Source: a crenarchaeote SCGC AAA261-N23 (GTDB lineage: Archaea > Thermoproteota > Thermoprotei > Gearchaeales > Gearchaeaceae). From it: a stretch of DNA of 34,509 nt. The stretch covers positions 1 to 34,509 of the forward strand of contig AQVQ01000007.1 in the NCBI GenBank assembly GCA_000375685.1, given 5' to 3'. The notes below the pieces were generated by a model. It searched no databases. It was given only the letters and a program-made list of their open reading frames with translations, and was not told where the DNA came from. The stretch's first letter is position 1; the number at the start of each line of letters is the position of its first letter. The translations under genes and the position numbers were made by a program. Of the stretch, positions 1 through 9,955 are shown in pieces.

Positions 1-777
1 TCCGTCGTTTAATACTACACTCGCTAAAACGTTTATGCCCAGGTCGATGGATGCGACCTTGTTTCCCTTTGGAGATGCGATTTGGATTGATTTTCTCTCT
101 CCTATCACGATCCACTTGCTTTTCTTTCCAGTTTTACTCTCCTCAACACCTACTTCGACTGGTATGGAGGCGTACCAAGCGTTCCTTGTTTCATCGTAGG
201 ATATTTCCAGCCTACCCTGCTTACCGTACCATCTTAACCTATCTACGAACTCTATTTCGAGGTCGAAGTCCTTGAGGATGAACTTGTTGTTCTGTTCATC
301 CACTTCGTATATATCCTGTCTAACAACTAGAATAAGTTTCCTCTTCTTCGCTTCTCTGTCCTTCCAATAACGTGGTGGACTAACTTGTTTCATAAAGGGT
401 GGTAGTTTGTTCTCTTTCTTCAACTTTAGAAGGGAGAAGAAGGAGTTCCATGCTTCATTGTTCTTTTGAATTACTGCTTGTGCATTAACGCCGAGTATGT
501 TCTTGTATTTCTCGTAGTATTTGTCCCACGTACCCTTGAAGTCTACACGTTGTGGCTGGAAGAATTGTTGCCTTCTCTCGTAGTTCAACTCGTTGAAGAG
601 TTTTGCTGAGATATTCGCTAACCTTCTGAGCTTCCTTCCCTGGAAAACGTTTGGTAAGAGACGGACTACATTTGTTCTTTTGTTCTTGAATTCGACTTCG
701 TAGATGCCCTCCTCCGGTATTGCGGGAGTAATCGGCTCCCGCTCCTCATGTCCTAAGAGTTGACCGAAGGAGGACAT
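1..777 (-). CDS. tnpB: TnpB / IS605 OrfB-family RNA-guided nuclease, N-terminal 259 codons (runs off left window edge)
   Basis: Reverse-strand translation from ATG at 777 is open to base 1: MSSFGQLLGHEEREPITPAIPEEGIYEVEFKNKRTNVVRLLPNVFQGRKLRRLANISAKLFNELNYERRQQFFQP... ending at a RuvC-I-like motif KVASIDLGINVLASVVLNDG. Missing from the ORF track because it has no stop in the window. Confidence 0.9.
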   Translation of the reverse strand, partial: MSSFGQLLGHEEREPITPAIPEEGIYEVEFKNKRTNVVRLLPNVFQGRKLRRLANISAKLFNELNYERRQQFFQPQRVDFKGTWDKYYEKYKNILGVNAQAVIQKNNEAWNSFFSLLKLKKENKLPPFMKQVSPPRYWKDREAKKRKLILVVRQDIYEVDEQNNKFILKDFDLEIEFVDRLRWYGKQGRLEISYDETRNAWYASIPVEVGVEESKTGKKSKWIVIGERKSIQIASPKGNKVASIDLGINVLASVVLNDG

Positions 778-813
778 CTCAAAGTAATATGCTGCTTTGA
801 GTAAAAAACTTTT

Positions 814-838
814 ACCTCGCCCCTAGAAGGGGCGAGGT
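814..838. repeat. GC-rich hairpin upstream of tnpB, candidate left-end subterminal hairpin of an IS200/IS605-type element
   Basis: Perfect 11-bp stem ACCTCGCCCCT-AGA-AGGGGCGAGGT in AT-rich surroundings, about 37 bp upstream of the tnpB start codon. Confidence 0.65.
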
Positions 839-893
839 TTGTCGCTCATTATATCATTATGAATAAAAAATATTTTCGTATTTTCAAATTATT

Positions 894-1433
894 CTAAGAA
901 ATTTTGTAACCTATTGCCTCAAGGATATCTTCATGCCCCCTTGTAAAGTCTTTTTTAGATATTTTTCTAACATCTATGAATTCAAGTTCATTCCATAGTT
1001 CGTTTTTTACAATACTCTCTATTTTTCCTTTGAATATGAATTCTATATCCCAATGTAAATGTTGAGGTGCCCTTGATGAAGCATACTGAAAACTAACCAC
1101 AAAAGGTCCTTCAAGTCCGATATTTTGCAATACTAATTGCTCTCTAAGTATCCTTTTTGCTGCATCCTTAGGATCCTCACCGAATATTAAATGGCTCGAA
1201 GGTATCATCCATCCTTTACTAAAGATTTTAGCTCTCTCTTTATCAATCGCACCTACATATTCCCAATTTGCTTCAGGATTTATTTTTCCTAAAACAACTT
1301 CATTTTCATTTGATTTTCTTGTCAAAACAACGAATGCAGATAGGCAAAATCCTCCTTCGGGTATATCTTTTATTGCTAAATCAGGATATTCCCAGTATTT
1401 ATTAAATCTGCAGAACTTCCTTTTTTCTGCCAT
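894..1433 (-). CDS. NUDIX-hydrolase-like protein
   Basis: 179-aa ORF; segment HLIFGEDPKDAAKRILREQLVLQNIG resembles a degenerate Nudix box; C-terminal FTRGHEDILEAIGY. Confidence 0.5.
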   Translation of the reverse strand: MAEKRKFCRFNKYWEYPDLAIKDIPEGGFCLSAFVVLTRKSNENEVVLGKINPEANWEYVGAIDKERAKIFSKGWMIPSSHLIFGEDPKDAAKRILREQLVLQNIGLEGPFVVSFQYASSRAPQHLHWDIEFIFKGKIESIVKNELWNELEFIDVRKISKKDFTRGHEDILEAIGYKIS

Positions 1434-1472
1434 AATTTAAAAATATCTTTAAAATTAAAATAGATTAAAAGT

Positions 1473-3350
1473 ATGTGGGATGAGAGAACCTTTACAAATT
1501 TTGTTTCTATAAGCGATTTGCAAATTTCTAATAACGGTGAACTTATTGTTTATACAACAACAAAACCGTTTTATGACATAAACGACTACAGAAAAACAAT
1601 TGTAATTAAAGATCTTAAGAATAATTCTGATAGCTATATAGACAACGCTTCCTTTCCTAGACTAAGCAAAGATTTTAAAAAATTAGCTTATATAAAAGAA
1701 AATAAAAGAAGAAAAACAGCAGAACTCTGGATTTATGAGCTTCAAAGGAATACGAAAAGGAAGCTTGTTGAAATTAAAAACTTTTTGGATATGTCTTGGA
1801 TTAGAAATGATAAGGAAATTCTCGTAGTAAGTTTCGAAAGATTCGAAGATAAAGATCTTTACTTTGAGAATAAAATTCCTTTTTGGTTTGATAGCAGAGG
1901 CATTCTAAGCTGCGAAAAAATTAAATTTACTTTATATGACTCAGACTCAGCTAATGAGCTTCATTCTTTTAAGCAGGACTTTTTCGCTCTTCCATACATT
2001 CCAATCGCTATTCCTAGCAAAGACGCTTTTCTAATTAACTATCCCAAAAGGGAAAATCCTTACATACTTTTTGATATTTTACAATACAAAGATAACTCTA
2101 TTGAGGTTTTGATGAAAGATGTTTCATTTATAGCTATAGATTCTAATAATGACTTTATTCTTCTCCATGGCAAACCGAAGAAAAAACATACAACGGAGCA
2201 CGATTTCCTTTACATATTTAAAGATGGAAAAATTGAAAGTCTAACGGAAAAATACATATACAATAACTACGATGGAAGGATATTAGCAAATGGCGAAGTT
2301 TATTTCACCTCAGCATATAGAGGAAGAATAATTTTGGAAAAAATAAGAAAAGAAAAGGAAACCTTAATAAACGGAGACTTTTATATCTTAGATTTTGATG
2401 TAAGCGAAAATGGCGATGTAGCTTTAATTTTGCAAACTTCTACTACACCAGATGAATTGTTTATTTTTAATGGGGAGTTGAAACGGTTAACGAATTACAA
2501 TACAAAAATAATAGATAAACTAGGTTCAATAAAGCCGATTTATTTTGGGTATAAATCTTTTGACGGTAAAACTATCGATGCTTGGTATTACAAGCCTAAG
2601 AATCCAGTATCTGGTTCTCCTTTAATAGTAATGGTTCATGGCGGTCCAAAAGGGATGTACGGTTATCAGTTCAATTATCAAGCTCAATTACTGGCTAACA
2701 ATGGATATTTTGTATTATTAACAAATCCAAGGGGTAGCGATGGATATGAAGAGGAATTTGCTTATGAAGTGATGCAAAAAACAGGATTAGAAGATTTCAA
2801 AGATATAATGTTTGGGGTGGAAGAACTTCTTAAAAAAGAAGCATTCATTGATAAAAACAAGATAGGGATAACAGGAATAAGTTATGGAGGATTTATGACA
2901 AATTGGGCTGTAGCAAATACAGATTTATTCAAAGCTGCTGTTAGCGAGAACGGCATAAGTTTTTGGCTTTCGGATTATGGCTTTTCAGATATTGGTTATT
3001 GGTTCAATAAAGATTTAATCGGTCTGAATCCTTTGAATAACGAAAATTATAAAAAGCTTAGTCCTTTATTCTATGCAGAAAACGTAAATACACCTATCTT
3101 ATTTATACACAGCATAGAAGATTACCGATGTACCTTTGATCAGTCGTTGGCTTTCTACACTATTTTAAAAGACCTTGGAAAAGAGGCTTATATTGTTCTA
3201 TTTAAAAGAGGTAGTCATGCACATAGTTTAAATGGAAAACCAAAGCATAGAGCTAAAAGATACAAGATAATAATTGAATTCTTCAAGCAAAAATTATTGG
3301 AAAATAAAAAGGAATTTGATATAAACTTTTTAAAATACTTTGATAAATAA
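1473..3350 (+). CDS. S9-family serine peptidase (prolyl oligopeptidase / acylaminoacyl-peptidase type)
   Basis: 625 aa; GxSxGG nucleophile elbow GISYGGFMTNW, candidate Asp in SIEDYRCTFDQS, candidate His in GSHAHSLNGKPKHR, VHGGP oxyanion-hole motif. Confidence 0.9.
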   Translation: MWDERTFTNFVSISDLQISNNGELIVYTTTKPFYDINDYRKTIVIKDLKNNSDSYIDNASFPRLSKDFKKLAYIKENKRRKTAELWIYELQRNTKRKLVEIKNFLDMSWIRNDKEILVVSFERFEDKDLYFENKIPFWFDSRGILSCEKIKFTLYDSDSANELHSFKQDFFALPYIPIAIPSKDAFLINYPKRENPYILFDILQYKDNSIEVLMKDVSFIAIDSNNDFILLHGKPKKKHTTEHDFLYIFKDGKIESLTEKYIYNNYDGRILANGEVYFTSAYRGRIILEKIRKEKETLINGDFYILDFDVSENGDVALILQTSTTPDELFIFNGELKRLTNYNTKIIDKLGSIKPIYFGYKSFDGKTIDAWYYKPKNPVSGSPLIVMVHGGPKGMYGYQFNYQAQLLANNGYFVLLTNPRGSDGYEEEFAYEVMQKTGLEDFKDIMFGVEELLKKEAFIDKNKIGITGISYGGFMTNWAVANTDLFKAAVSENGISFWLSDYGFSDIGYWFNKDLIGLNPLNNENYKKLSPLFYAENVNTPILFIHSIEDYRCTFDQSLAFYTILKDLGKEAYIVLFKRGSHAHSLNGKPKHRAKRYKIIIEFFKQKLLENKKEFDINFLKYFDK

Positions 3351-3434
3351 TATTCTTAGTGAAAATTAATTTTTAAAATTTATATAATAAGAGAAAGCAA
3401 TATAAGTCAATCAAAATAATTCTATTATGTAATC

Positions 3435-4895
3435 TTGGGAGAAGTACCGCAATTTCAGGAATTCTATCATGTTGATCCACCCTATGCTAGTGTAGGTATT
3501 AAATTTGAATCTGGATATTATGTTTATGAGGTAATAGAGCCAATTTTGGATAAAGAAGAAACAAATATTCTCGAAAGACTCAAAAAAGGAATTTATGAAG
3601 AAGTAGATTTTTCAAAAATGAGTAAAATAGATGAAAGTGAAATAGAAAAACAAGCCAGGCTCCTAATGAAAAAATACAAAATAAAGATTAATGAAATACG
3701 TTTCAAAAAAATAATGTATTATCTAGTAAGAGACTTGCTTAGATACGGTAAAATAACAGTTCCTATACTCGATCCAAATGTTGAAGATATAAGCTGTGAT
3801 GGTCTTAATGTTCCTGTATACATTTACCACAAAAGATACGATTTTATTCCTTCTAACATTGTTTTTACCGATATCAACGAGCTAAGATCAATGGTATATA
3901 GGTTAGCTTTCAAAGGAAATGCGCAGCTCACTTCTTCAGCACCGATTGTTGATGCAACATTGCCTGAAGGTTATAGAGCAAACTTAACTTTAGAAGATGT
4001 ATCAAGAAAAGGTCCTGCTTTCACAATTAGAAAATTATTTGTAAAACCAATTACGATAGTTGACCTAATAAAAAGCAGAGTTCTTACTCCTAAAATTGCA
4101 GCTTATTTATGGATTATGATTGAGTATAAGAAAGCAATTCTAATAATAGGAACAACTGGTGCTGGAAAGACAACTACACTTAATGCTATAGCAACTTTTA
4201 TTCCTCCTGATGCAAAAATTGTAACAATTGAAGAAACAAGGGAGATAAATTTACCACATAAAAACTGGATACCTTTTACAACAAGAATGACATTTCAAAC
4301 AGGTATAAAGGAAATTACGATGTTTGAACTTCTCAAGGCCTCTCTAAGGCAAAGACCAGATTATATAATTGTTGGAGAAATAAGGGGTGAAGAAGCGTAT
4401 ACATTAGTTCAAGCAATTGCAACAGGCCATGGAGGATTAACTACTCTTCACGCAGAAAACGCTGAATTTGCAGTTCATAGGCTAATAAATAAGCCTTTAG
4501 ATGTTCCACCATCGATAATAAACGCCTTCAGTGTAATACTTAAGGTTGAAAAAGTTAAGCTAACAAATGGACTTTTTAGAAAAGTCGTTTCTATAGATGA
4601 AGTGATGGGATATGATATAAAGAATGAAAAGCCTATTTTAAACAACATATATAGATTTAGTCCTTTTGAAGAGAAGGATATAGATATCAAGAGCAGTAAA
4701 AAATTAATAGAGATAGCGGTCAATTACTTAGGAGCTTCAGTCGAAGAAGAGTTAGAGAGAAGGAGTAGGATTCTCAAGTGGATTGCTGAAAAAAATATTA
4801 CAGAGTTTACCAAAATAGGCGAAATAATCGCGGCATACTATAGGAACCCTAGAAGAGTTTTAGCAATCGTAGATTTAAACGGAGAATGGATATGA
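3435..4895 (+). CDS. Type II/IV secretion system ATPase (archaeal pilus/archaellum GspE-like)
   Basis: 486 aa; Walker A GTTGAGKTTTLNA, EETREINLPH, VGEIRGEEAYTLVQAIATGHGGLTTLHAE. TTG start. Confidence 0.92.
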   Translation: MGEVPQFQEFYHVDPPYASVGIKFESGYYVYEVIEPILDKEETNILERLKKGIYEEVDFSKMSKIDESEIEKQARLLMKKYKIKINEIRFKKIMYYLVRDLLRYGKITVPILDPNVEDISCDGLNVPVYIYHKRYDFIPSNIVFTDINELRSMVYRLAFKGNAQLTSSAPIVDATLPEGYRANLTLEDVSRKGPAFTIRKLFVKPITIVDLIKSRVLTPKIAAYLWIMIEYKKAILIIGTTGAGKTTTLNAIATFIPPDAKIVTIEETREINLPHKNWIPFTTRMTFQTGIKEITMFELLKASLRQRPDYIIVGEIRGEEAYTLVQAIATGHGGLTTLHAENAEFAVHRLINKPLDVPPSIINAFSVILKVEKVKLTNGLFRKVVSIDEVMGYDIKNEKPILNNIYRFSPFEEKDIDIKSSKKLIEIAVNYLGASVEEELERRSRILKWIAEKNITEFTKIGEIIAAYYRNPRRVLAIVDLNGEWI

Positions 4896-5773
4896 AAGCT
4901 GAAAACATAATTAATTCTTATAAGAGTTTTGCTTACAGCTTATTCGGAACAAGAATACCTGAATTTAAAGCATTACGCATATCGTTAATAAAAACAGGGA
5001 TTTCCGAAAGCTACGAAATTTACTTTTCAACGCTTATTTTAACCACAATTATAATTATTCCTCCAGTTTTTATAGGGGCTTTAATTTTTCATTTGTTTTT
5101 GCTTAAATTACCTTTATTCTTCTCATTAATACTAAGTACTATAGTGCTTTTGATAGGATTGGGTATAAATCTATTTATTTGGATAGGCTATCCAATTATG
5201 CTCAAAGGAGTTAGATCTAGCGAAATAGATAACAGGCTATATTTAATCCTTGGTTATGCAGCGGTTTTATCAAGTTCTATAGAAAATATTGTTGAAGTCA
5301 TACATGAACTATCAAAGATTGAAAGATCAAAAGCTGCCAAAATTGTATTCAATAATTTTTTGAAATACGTATATGCAGGAGGAATGAGTGTAATAGAAGC
5401 TTTTAATGAAGCGGCTAAAAGATGCCCTTCAGAAAGGCTATCATCAATTTTTATTACACTGGCTTCAATCTATTCTACTACAGGAAACTTTAGAGATTTT
5501 TTCAATATTGAAGCGAGAAATGCGTTGACGATGAAAGTAAATAAAATGAGGAGATTAATTGCTCAAATAGCGGTGATGGCTGAACTTTATGTAGGATTGG
5601 TTCTTTTAGGCCCTACATTATTCATCATAATTATAGCACTTTTATCAGGTCTAAGCTATTCTCCTTTTCCAATACCAACTAATTTATTGCTTGCATTGCT
5701 TGGATTATTTAGTGTGCCAATATTATCTGGAATGTTTTTGGCTTTACTAACAAGTACATTAGGTTCTGAATAA
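4886..5773 (+). CDS. TadC/FlaJ-like pilus assembly membrane protein (T2SF type), half-size
   Basis: 295 aa, polytopic, overlaps the 3' end of the ATPase gene; cytoplasmic segment with conserved GG/EA pattern and C-terminal TM pair. Confidence 0.75.
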   Translation: MDMKAENIINSYKSFAYSLFGTRIPEFKALRISLIKTGISESYEIYFSTLILTTIIIIPPVFIGALIFHLFLLKLPLFFSLILSTIVLLIGLGINLFIWIGYPIMLKGVRSSEIDNRLYLILGYAAVLSSSIENIVEVIHELSKIERSKAAKIVFNNFLKYVYAGGMSVIEAFNEAAKRCPSERLSSIFITLASIYSTTGNFRDFFNIEARNALTMKVNKMRRLIAQIAVMAELYVGLVLLGPTLFIIIIALLSGLSYSPFPIPTNLLLALLGLFSVPILSGMFLALLTSTLGSE

Positions 5774-6648
5774 TGGCTAATAGCTTCTTAAAAGAGAAGC
5801 TTGAATATTTTCTACTTCCTATTCCTATAATATTATTCATTTTCACTTTCATCATAACATTAAGCTCTGGTTTATACAATCCTCGAGTAGAAATTTTACC
5901 TACAAAAATGCTAGGCAACAATATTCTTATAATTTCTTTAATTATTGGGATATCGCCTATTGCTTATTATGAATGGCAAGATTATAAAAGGAAAAGAAAC
6001 ATACAAAGAACAATTCCTAAATTTCTTGACACTTTATCCGAAAATATAAGAGGAGGATTAAACTATGTTAATGCTTTAAGAAAGGCAACTGAAAGTTACA
6101 AATCCGATATATCTGATGCGTTAAAGGATGCTATTAACAAACATTATTTGGGTTTGGAATTTAGAGAAGCTATAAAGTTAGCATCAAAAAGAATAAATTT
6201 TGCTGATGCTGAACCATTTTTAAATGTATTAAGTAGAGCTTACTATGCAGGAGAAGCTGCTGTAGAAGCTATAAAAAATGCTTCTTCCTTTTATTGGGCT
6301 ATAGAAGAATACAGGAATTCAAGGGAAAGTGAAACAAGGGTTTATCTTGGAGTAATATTTATTTCATTGATCGTTTATCTTTTCGTAGCATTACTTATAT
6401 TAACTCAGCTAATAATTCCTGTTACAACTTTTAGTTCAAAAGCTTCCTTTACTGGATTGAAATTAAGTTTCTTTGGCAACATTTCTCCTTACTTCCTTGC
6501 AAGTGTATTTTTATGGATGGGAATCATTGAAGCTTTGTTTGCTGGAATGATAATCGGAAAAATAATATATAACAGAATAGGAACAGGTCTTGTTTATTCA
6601 ATAATCATGATGGTTATAGTCTTAATATCTTTCAATTTATTTGTTTAA
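5773..6648 (+). CDS. Second TadC/FlaJ-like pilus assembly membrane protein (T2SF type), half-size
   Basis: 291 aa; IPKFLDTLSENIRGGLNYVNALRKA typical of T2SF domains; start codon overlaps the preceding stop. Confidence 0.78.
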   Translation: MANSFLKEKLEYFLLPIPIILFIFTFIITLSSGLYNPRVEILPTKMLGNNILIISLIIGISPIAYYEWQDYKRKRNIQRTIPKFLDTLSENIRGGLNYVNALRKATESYKSDISDALKDAINKHYLGLEFREAIKLASKRINFADAEPFLNVLSRAYYAGEAAVEAIKNASSFYWAIEEYRNSRESETRVYLGVIFISLIVYLFVALLILTQLIIPVTTFSSKASFTGLKLSFFGNISPYFLASVFLWMGIIEALFAGMIIGKIIYNRIGTGLVYSIIMMVIVLISFNLFV

Positions 6649-6684
6649 AATAAGTATTTTATATTAAAATTTTATTCTTTAATT

Positions 6685-7420
6685 ATGCCTAAAGAAATTA
6701 TAGAAATTAAGGAATACAAGAAACTGGATCTTAGAGAATCAATATTGATCGATGGTTTTCCAAGCGTAGGACTTATAAGTACGATAATTTCAAACTATTA
6801 TATCTCTGCATTTAATCTTGATGGAATGGCTTTCATTGATTCTCCATATTTTCCTCCCTTAACTTTAGTTTATGCAAAAAAGCCAAAGTATCCTGCTAGA
6901 ATTCATGCAAGTGAGGATAAAAAGCTAACAGTAATATCTTGCGAATTCACCCCAGCTCCTCAGCTTGTTAGAGCAATAGGTGAAAAAATAGTGAAGTGGG
7001 CAATAACTAGACATATACATTCAATCATTACATTTGTAGGTATCCTAGAAAAAGGAAGTTCAGAACAGGTTAGCGAAGTGTATGCTGTAGGTAGTACAGA
7101 ACAAATTAGGAATCTGCTCAGCGAAAAAAAACATACCTTTATTGGAACATGGAGCAGTAATAGGATTGCCTGCAATAATATTGAACGAATGCAGATGGTT
7201 AAATTTCGATGCTGTTTGTTTTGTAGTAAGAGTTTTCCATCCCTATCCTGAATTTAGAGCTGCTGCCAATGTAATAGAACATATTAACAAAATATATCCT
7301 TCAATAGCAGTAGATACACAACCACTTTATAAGGAAGCAGAAAATATTGAAAAAAGAATAAGGGAGATAAGGGAAGCAACAAGACCTGTTCAGGAACCTG
7401 CAGGCACTTTATACAGGTAA
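6685..7420 (+). pseudogene. PAC2-family (proteasome assembly chaperone 2-like) protein, interrupted by an apparent +1 frameshift
   Basis: Frame 1 ORF 6685-7251 is PAC2-like up to SEKK (about 7131). The PAC2 C-terminal half (NIPLLEHGAVIGLPAIILNEC...HPYPEFRAAANVIEHINKIYP) continues in the next frame to 7420. The switch falls in an A8 tract at 7124-7131; removing one A restores one ORF. Confidence 0.85.
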
Positions 7421-8134
7421 CTTATTTATCTTAAATTTTTCCATTAAATAGAATCCGTTCGGTAGCATACCATGGTCATTATTAAGGTAAATATAGCATT
7501 TTTTAAATTCTAAACTACTTATCTTTTTAACCAATTCGTCAAGCTCTTCCTTTGAATATTCATAATTGTACCATTCTTTTCTTCCATGAAGTCTAACGTA
7601 AATTGTACCATTACATAAGTAAATATCGTTAGGAAAATCCGGTGAATCGATTGAACACATTATAATACCATTTTCTTCAAGCTTTTCAACTATTGAACGT
7701 GCTTTAAACCATGATTCATCCCTAAATTCTATTACACCTTTTCCTTCCAATTTTGCTTTTGTGAAGAAATTAATGATTCTTTGTAAATTACTTTCACTGT
7801 ATTCAAACGTTGGTGGCATTTGGAAAAGCCAAAAGGATATTTTATGTTCAATTTCCTTTAATCTATCTTTAAACTTCTGAAATGTCGCAATACTTTTATC
7901 ACTAAGTCTTAAATAGTGTGTAATTATCTTATTTACCTTTATCGAAAAATCAAAATATTCAGGAACATCAAGCCAACTTTTTATCCAACTTCGATAAGGG
8001 AAGCTATAAAATGTAGCATTTATCTCTACAGTATTAAAACCTTGCTTCAAGTACCATTTAAAACTCGTTGGTTTACCTTCATTCCAAAAATAATTGTATC
8101 CGCTGGTTCCTATTTTTACTATTCTTTCTTTCAC
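7409..8134 (-). CDS. DUF72 family protein (YecE-like, TIM-barrel)
   Basis: 241 aa; VKIGTSGYNYFWNEGKPTSFKWYLKQGFNTVEINATFYSFP N-terminus and C-terminal YIYLNNDHG region. Confidence 0.9.
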   Translation of the reverse strand: MKERIVKIGTSGYNYFWNEGKPTSFKWYLKQGFNTVEINATFYSFPYRSWIKSWLDVPEYFDFSIKVNKIITHYLRLSDKSIATFQKFKDRLKEIEHKISFWLFQMPPTFEYSESNLQRIINFFTKAKLEGKGVIEFRDESWFKARSIVEKLEENGIIMCSIDSPDFPNDIYLCNGTIYVRLHGRKEWYNYEYSKEELDELVKKISSLEFKKCYIYLNNDHGMLPNGFYLMEKFKINKLPV

Positions 8135-8811
8135 AATACTGAAACCATCGATTTTAAAGTAGCATACGGATCCTTTGATTTAACGAAGCTTGAAGAGACT
8201 AAAACTCCTTCTGAACCAAGTTCAATTGCTATCTTTACATCTTCTTCATTGGTTATTCCTGCACCACAAATAACACTGATTTTTTTATTGGTTCGTTTAA
8301 CAAGTTCCAACGTCCTTGTTATGCTCTCTGGTTTGTACTTTGAAACGGATTTTCCGCTCCCTATAAGCTCAGGAGGTTCAATTGCTATCATATCTGGTTC
8401 AAATTTAGAAAGACGAAAGCACTCATCTGGATCCTTACCGCAAACTATGCTTATCATACCAAGTTTTTTGCTTTTTTTAACAAGAAATTCTATACTTGTC
8501 AAATCAATTCTTTTTTCTGAATGGTTTATTAACACTCCTATTGCTCCTGCTTCTTTTAATGCTTCTAGAGGCAAGTGTCCAGTGTAGCCTCCCGGTTCAA
8601 TTGCATCTGCATGCTGAGCAATAACTAGATCAAAAATATGCTTAATTTTAGGCAAATCTACAGCCGTTGGAGCAAGGATTATTGTCTTTTTAACTTCTTC
8701 ATATACCTTTTTAGTTATTTGAGCAAGCTTAATTGCGTTAATTCCTATGGCTTCATTGTAGCATTTGAAATTGAGGATTAACAATGGAAATCTTATTTCA
8801 TTTTTAAACAT
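8131..8811 (-). CDS. tpiA: Triosephosphate isomerase (archaeal type)
   Basis: 226 aa; LNFKCY N-terminus, NHSEKR, IAIEPPELIGSG, CGAGITNEEDV, GVLVSSSFVKSKDP. Confidence 0.95.
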   Translation of the reverse strand: MFKNEIRFPLLILNFKCYNEAIGINAIKLAQITKKVYEEVKKTIILAPTAVDLPKIKHIFDLVIAQHADAIEPGGYTGHLPLEALKEAGAIGVLINHSEKRIDLTSIEFLVKKSKKLGMISIVCGKDPDECFRLSKFEPDMIAIEPPELIGSGKSVSKYKPESITRTLELVKRTNKKISVICGAGITNEEDVKIAIELGSEGVLVSSSFVKSKDPYATLKSMVSVL

Positions 8812-9907
8812 TAACCTTTTCGAACCTTTTTTCTAACTTTTTCAATATTTGAGGTAATGTAGTATACTCCATTTCTTCGGGACCAAGCCTGTGAGGCATG
8901 AAAGGTCCATGCCTTCTTATGTATTCTGCTATATCTGCAGCTTTATTTCTCACATAATCATATACTGGATCATCAAAGAGATCCGCAGGACCGAGCAATT
9001 TGCCATTGTATAATTGGAATCCAAGCGCAACTAATCTTGGAGGGCCATCAAATCTTGTTACTTGCGAATATTTCAAAGGAACTGGCATCAAAGGTCCTAT
9101 ATGACTGCCTCTCATCCATCCTGCAACAAGGTAGGGGAATGAAAATGCCTCTAAGTATTCTCCTACTGCAGGTAATCCTCTTTGAGCCCTAACTATGCAA
9201 ACAGGGTCATCTTTGCCTACATATTTTCCTGCAATCAGTGAAAGCCTTGTAGTACTTGCTGAGCAAGCTAAAAGGCCATCCTTTCTATATACTTTATAAA
9301 TTACAAACCTTCCAGGTGTACCTATTAGTCCAAGCAAATCGTAGGATTCTTCAGGAGTTTTCAATGCGATGATTCTTCCTTCAATCAAATCCATAACATG
9401 GAATATGAATCCTTCATGCATTGTTGGATCTATAACCAAACCAGGCGTGCAGAAAGGATCTGCATATACTTTATACAAAGGCAAATTCCATGCCCCTGGT
9501 TCAGTTTTATCTGCAGCAAACACAATGATAGGTTCGCTAGGTCTTTCATCGATTTCCATTTCTGCAACTCCTGGACCAAGACCTCTTACATTTCCAGAAA
9601 AGGCGTCAGAAAGTAAATCTTGTCCTGCAGCATAAAGCTTATACTTTTGAGAAACATTTGTTGTTACTTCCTTGAATATATTCCATGCCAATTCATGAAT
9701 AATACTGCTGTTTTCACCTTTACTATGCGTAATCAAAAGTTCCAAATCATCTCCTGCATTGAAAACAAAATAGTCAATTATTGTATTTTTCTGCTTTGCT
9801 TCTTCTAGCTTGTTCTTTGCATATTCTATTTGTTCAGGTATAACTCTATGGTGTCCTGCAATGCTTCCTATATCTGCCTTTATTAAACTTACAGTTACCC
9901 TTGTCAT
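8804..9907 (-). CDS. fbp: Bifunctional fructose-1,6-bisphosphate aldolase/phosphatase (archaeal FBPA/P)
   Basis: 367 aa; TRVTVSLIKADIGSIAGHHRVIPEQ N-terminus and GPGVAEMEIDERPSEPIIVFAADKTEPGAWNLPLYK. Confidence 0.96.
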   Translation of the reverse strand: MTRVTVSLIKADIGSIAGHHRVIPEQIEYAKNKLEEAKQKNTIIDYFVFNAGDDLELLITHSKGENSSIIHELAWNIFKEVTTNVSQKYKLYAAGQDLLSDAFSGNVRGLGPGVAEMEIDERPSEPIIVFAADKTEPGAWNLPLYKVYADPFCTPGLVIDPTMHEGFIFHVMDLIEGRIIALKTPEESYDLLGLIGTPGRFVIYKVYRKDGLLACSASTTRLSLIAGKYVGKDDPVCIVRAQRGLPAVGEYLEAFSFPYLVAGWMRGSHIGPLMPVPLKYSQVTRFDGPPRLVALGFQLYNGKLLGPADLFDDPVYDYVRNKAADIAEYIRRHGPFMPHRLGPEEMEYTTLPQILKKLEKRFEKVNV

Positions 9908-9955
9908 AAGAAAGTAATAAATTGTAGAATTTTAAAACTTTGTAAATTTTTAATT

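Noticed and set aside
51-275. 74-aa ORF on plus strand
   Set aside because: Antisense to the TnpB coding sequence; no recognisable protein signature.
4475-4723. 82-aa minus ORF, with similar antisense ORFs such as 5709-5921, 6960-7175 and 9369-9635
   Set aside because: Each lies antisense inside a well-supported gene; no independent evidence.
7916-8587. 223-aa plus-strand ORF
   Set aside because: Antisense to DUF72 and tpiA, both clear conserved genes; composition is typical of a reverse-strand spurious ORF.
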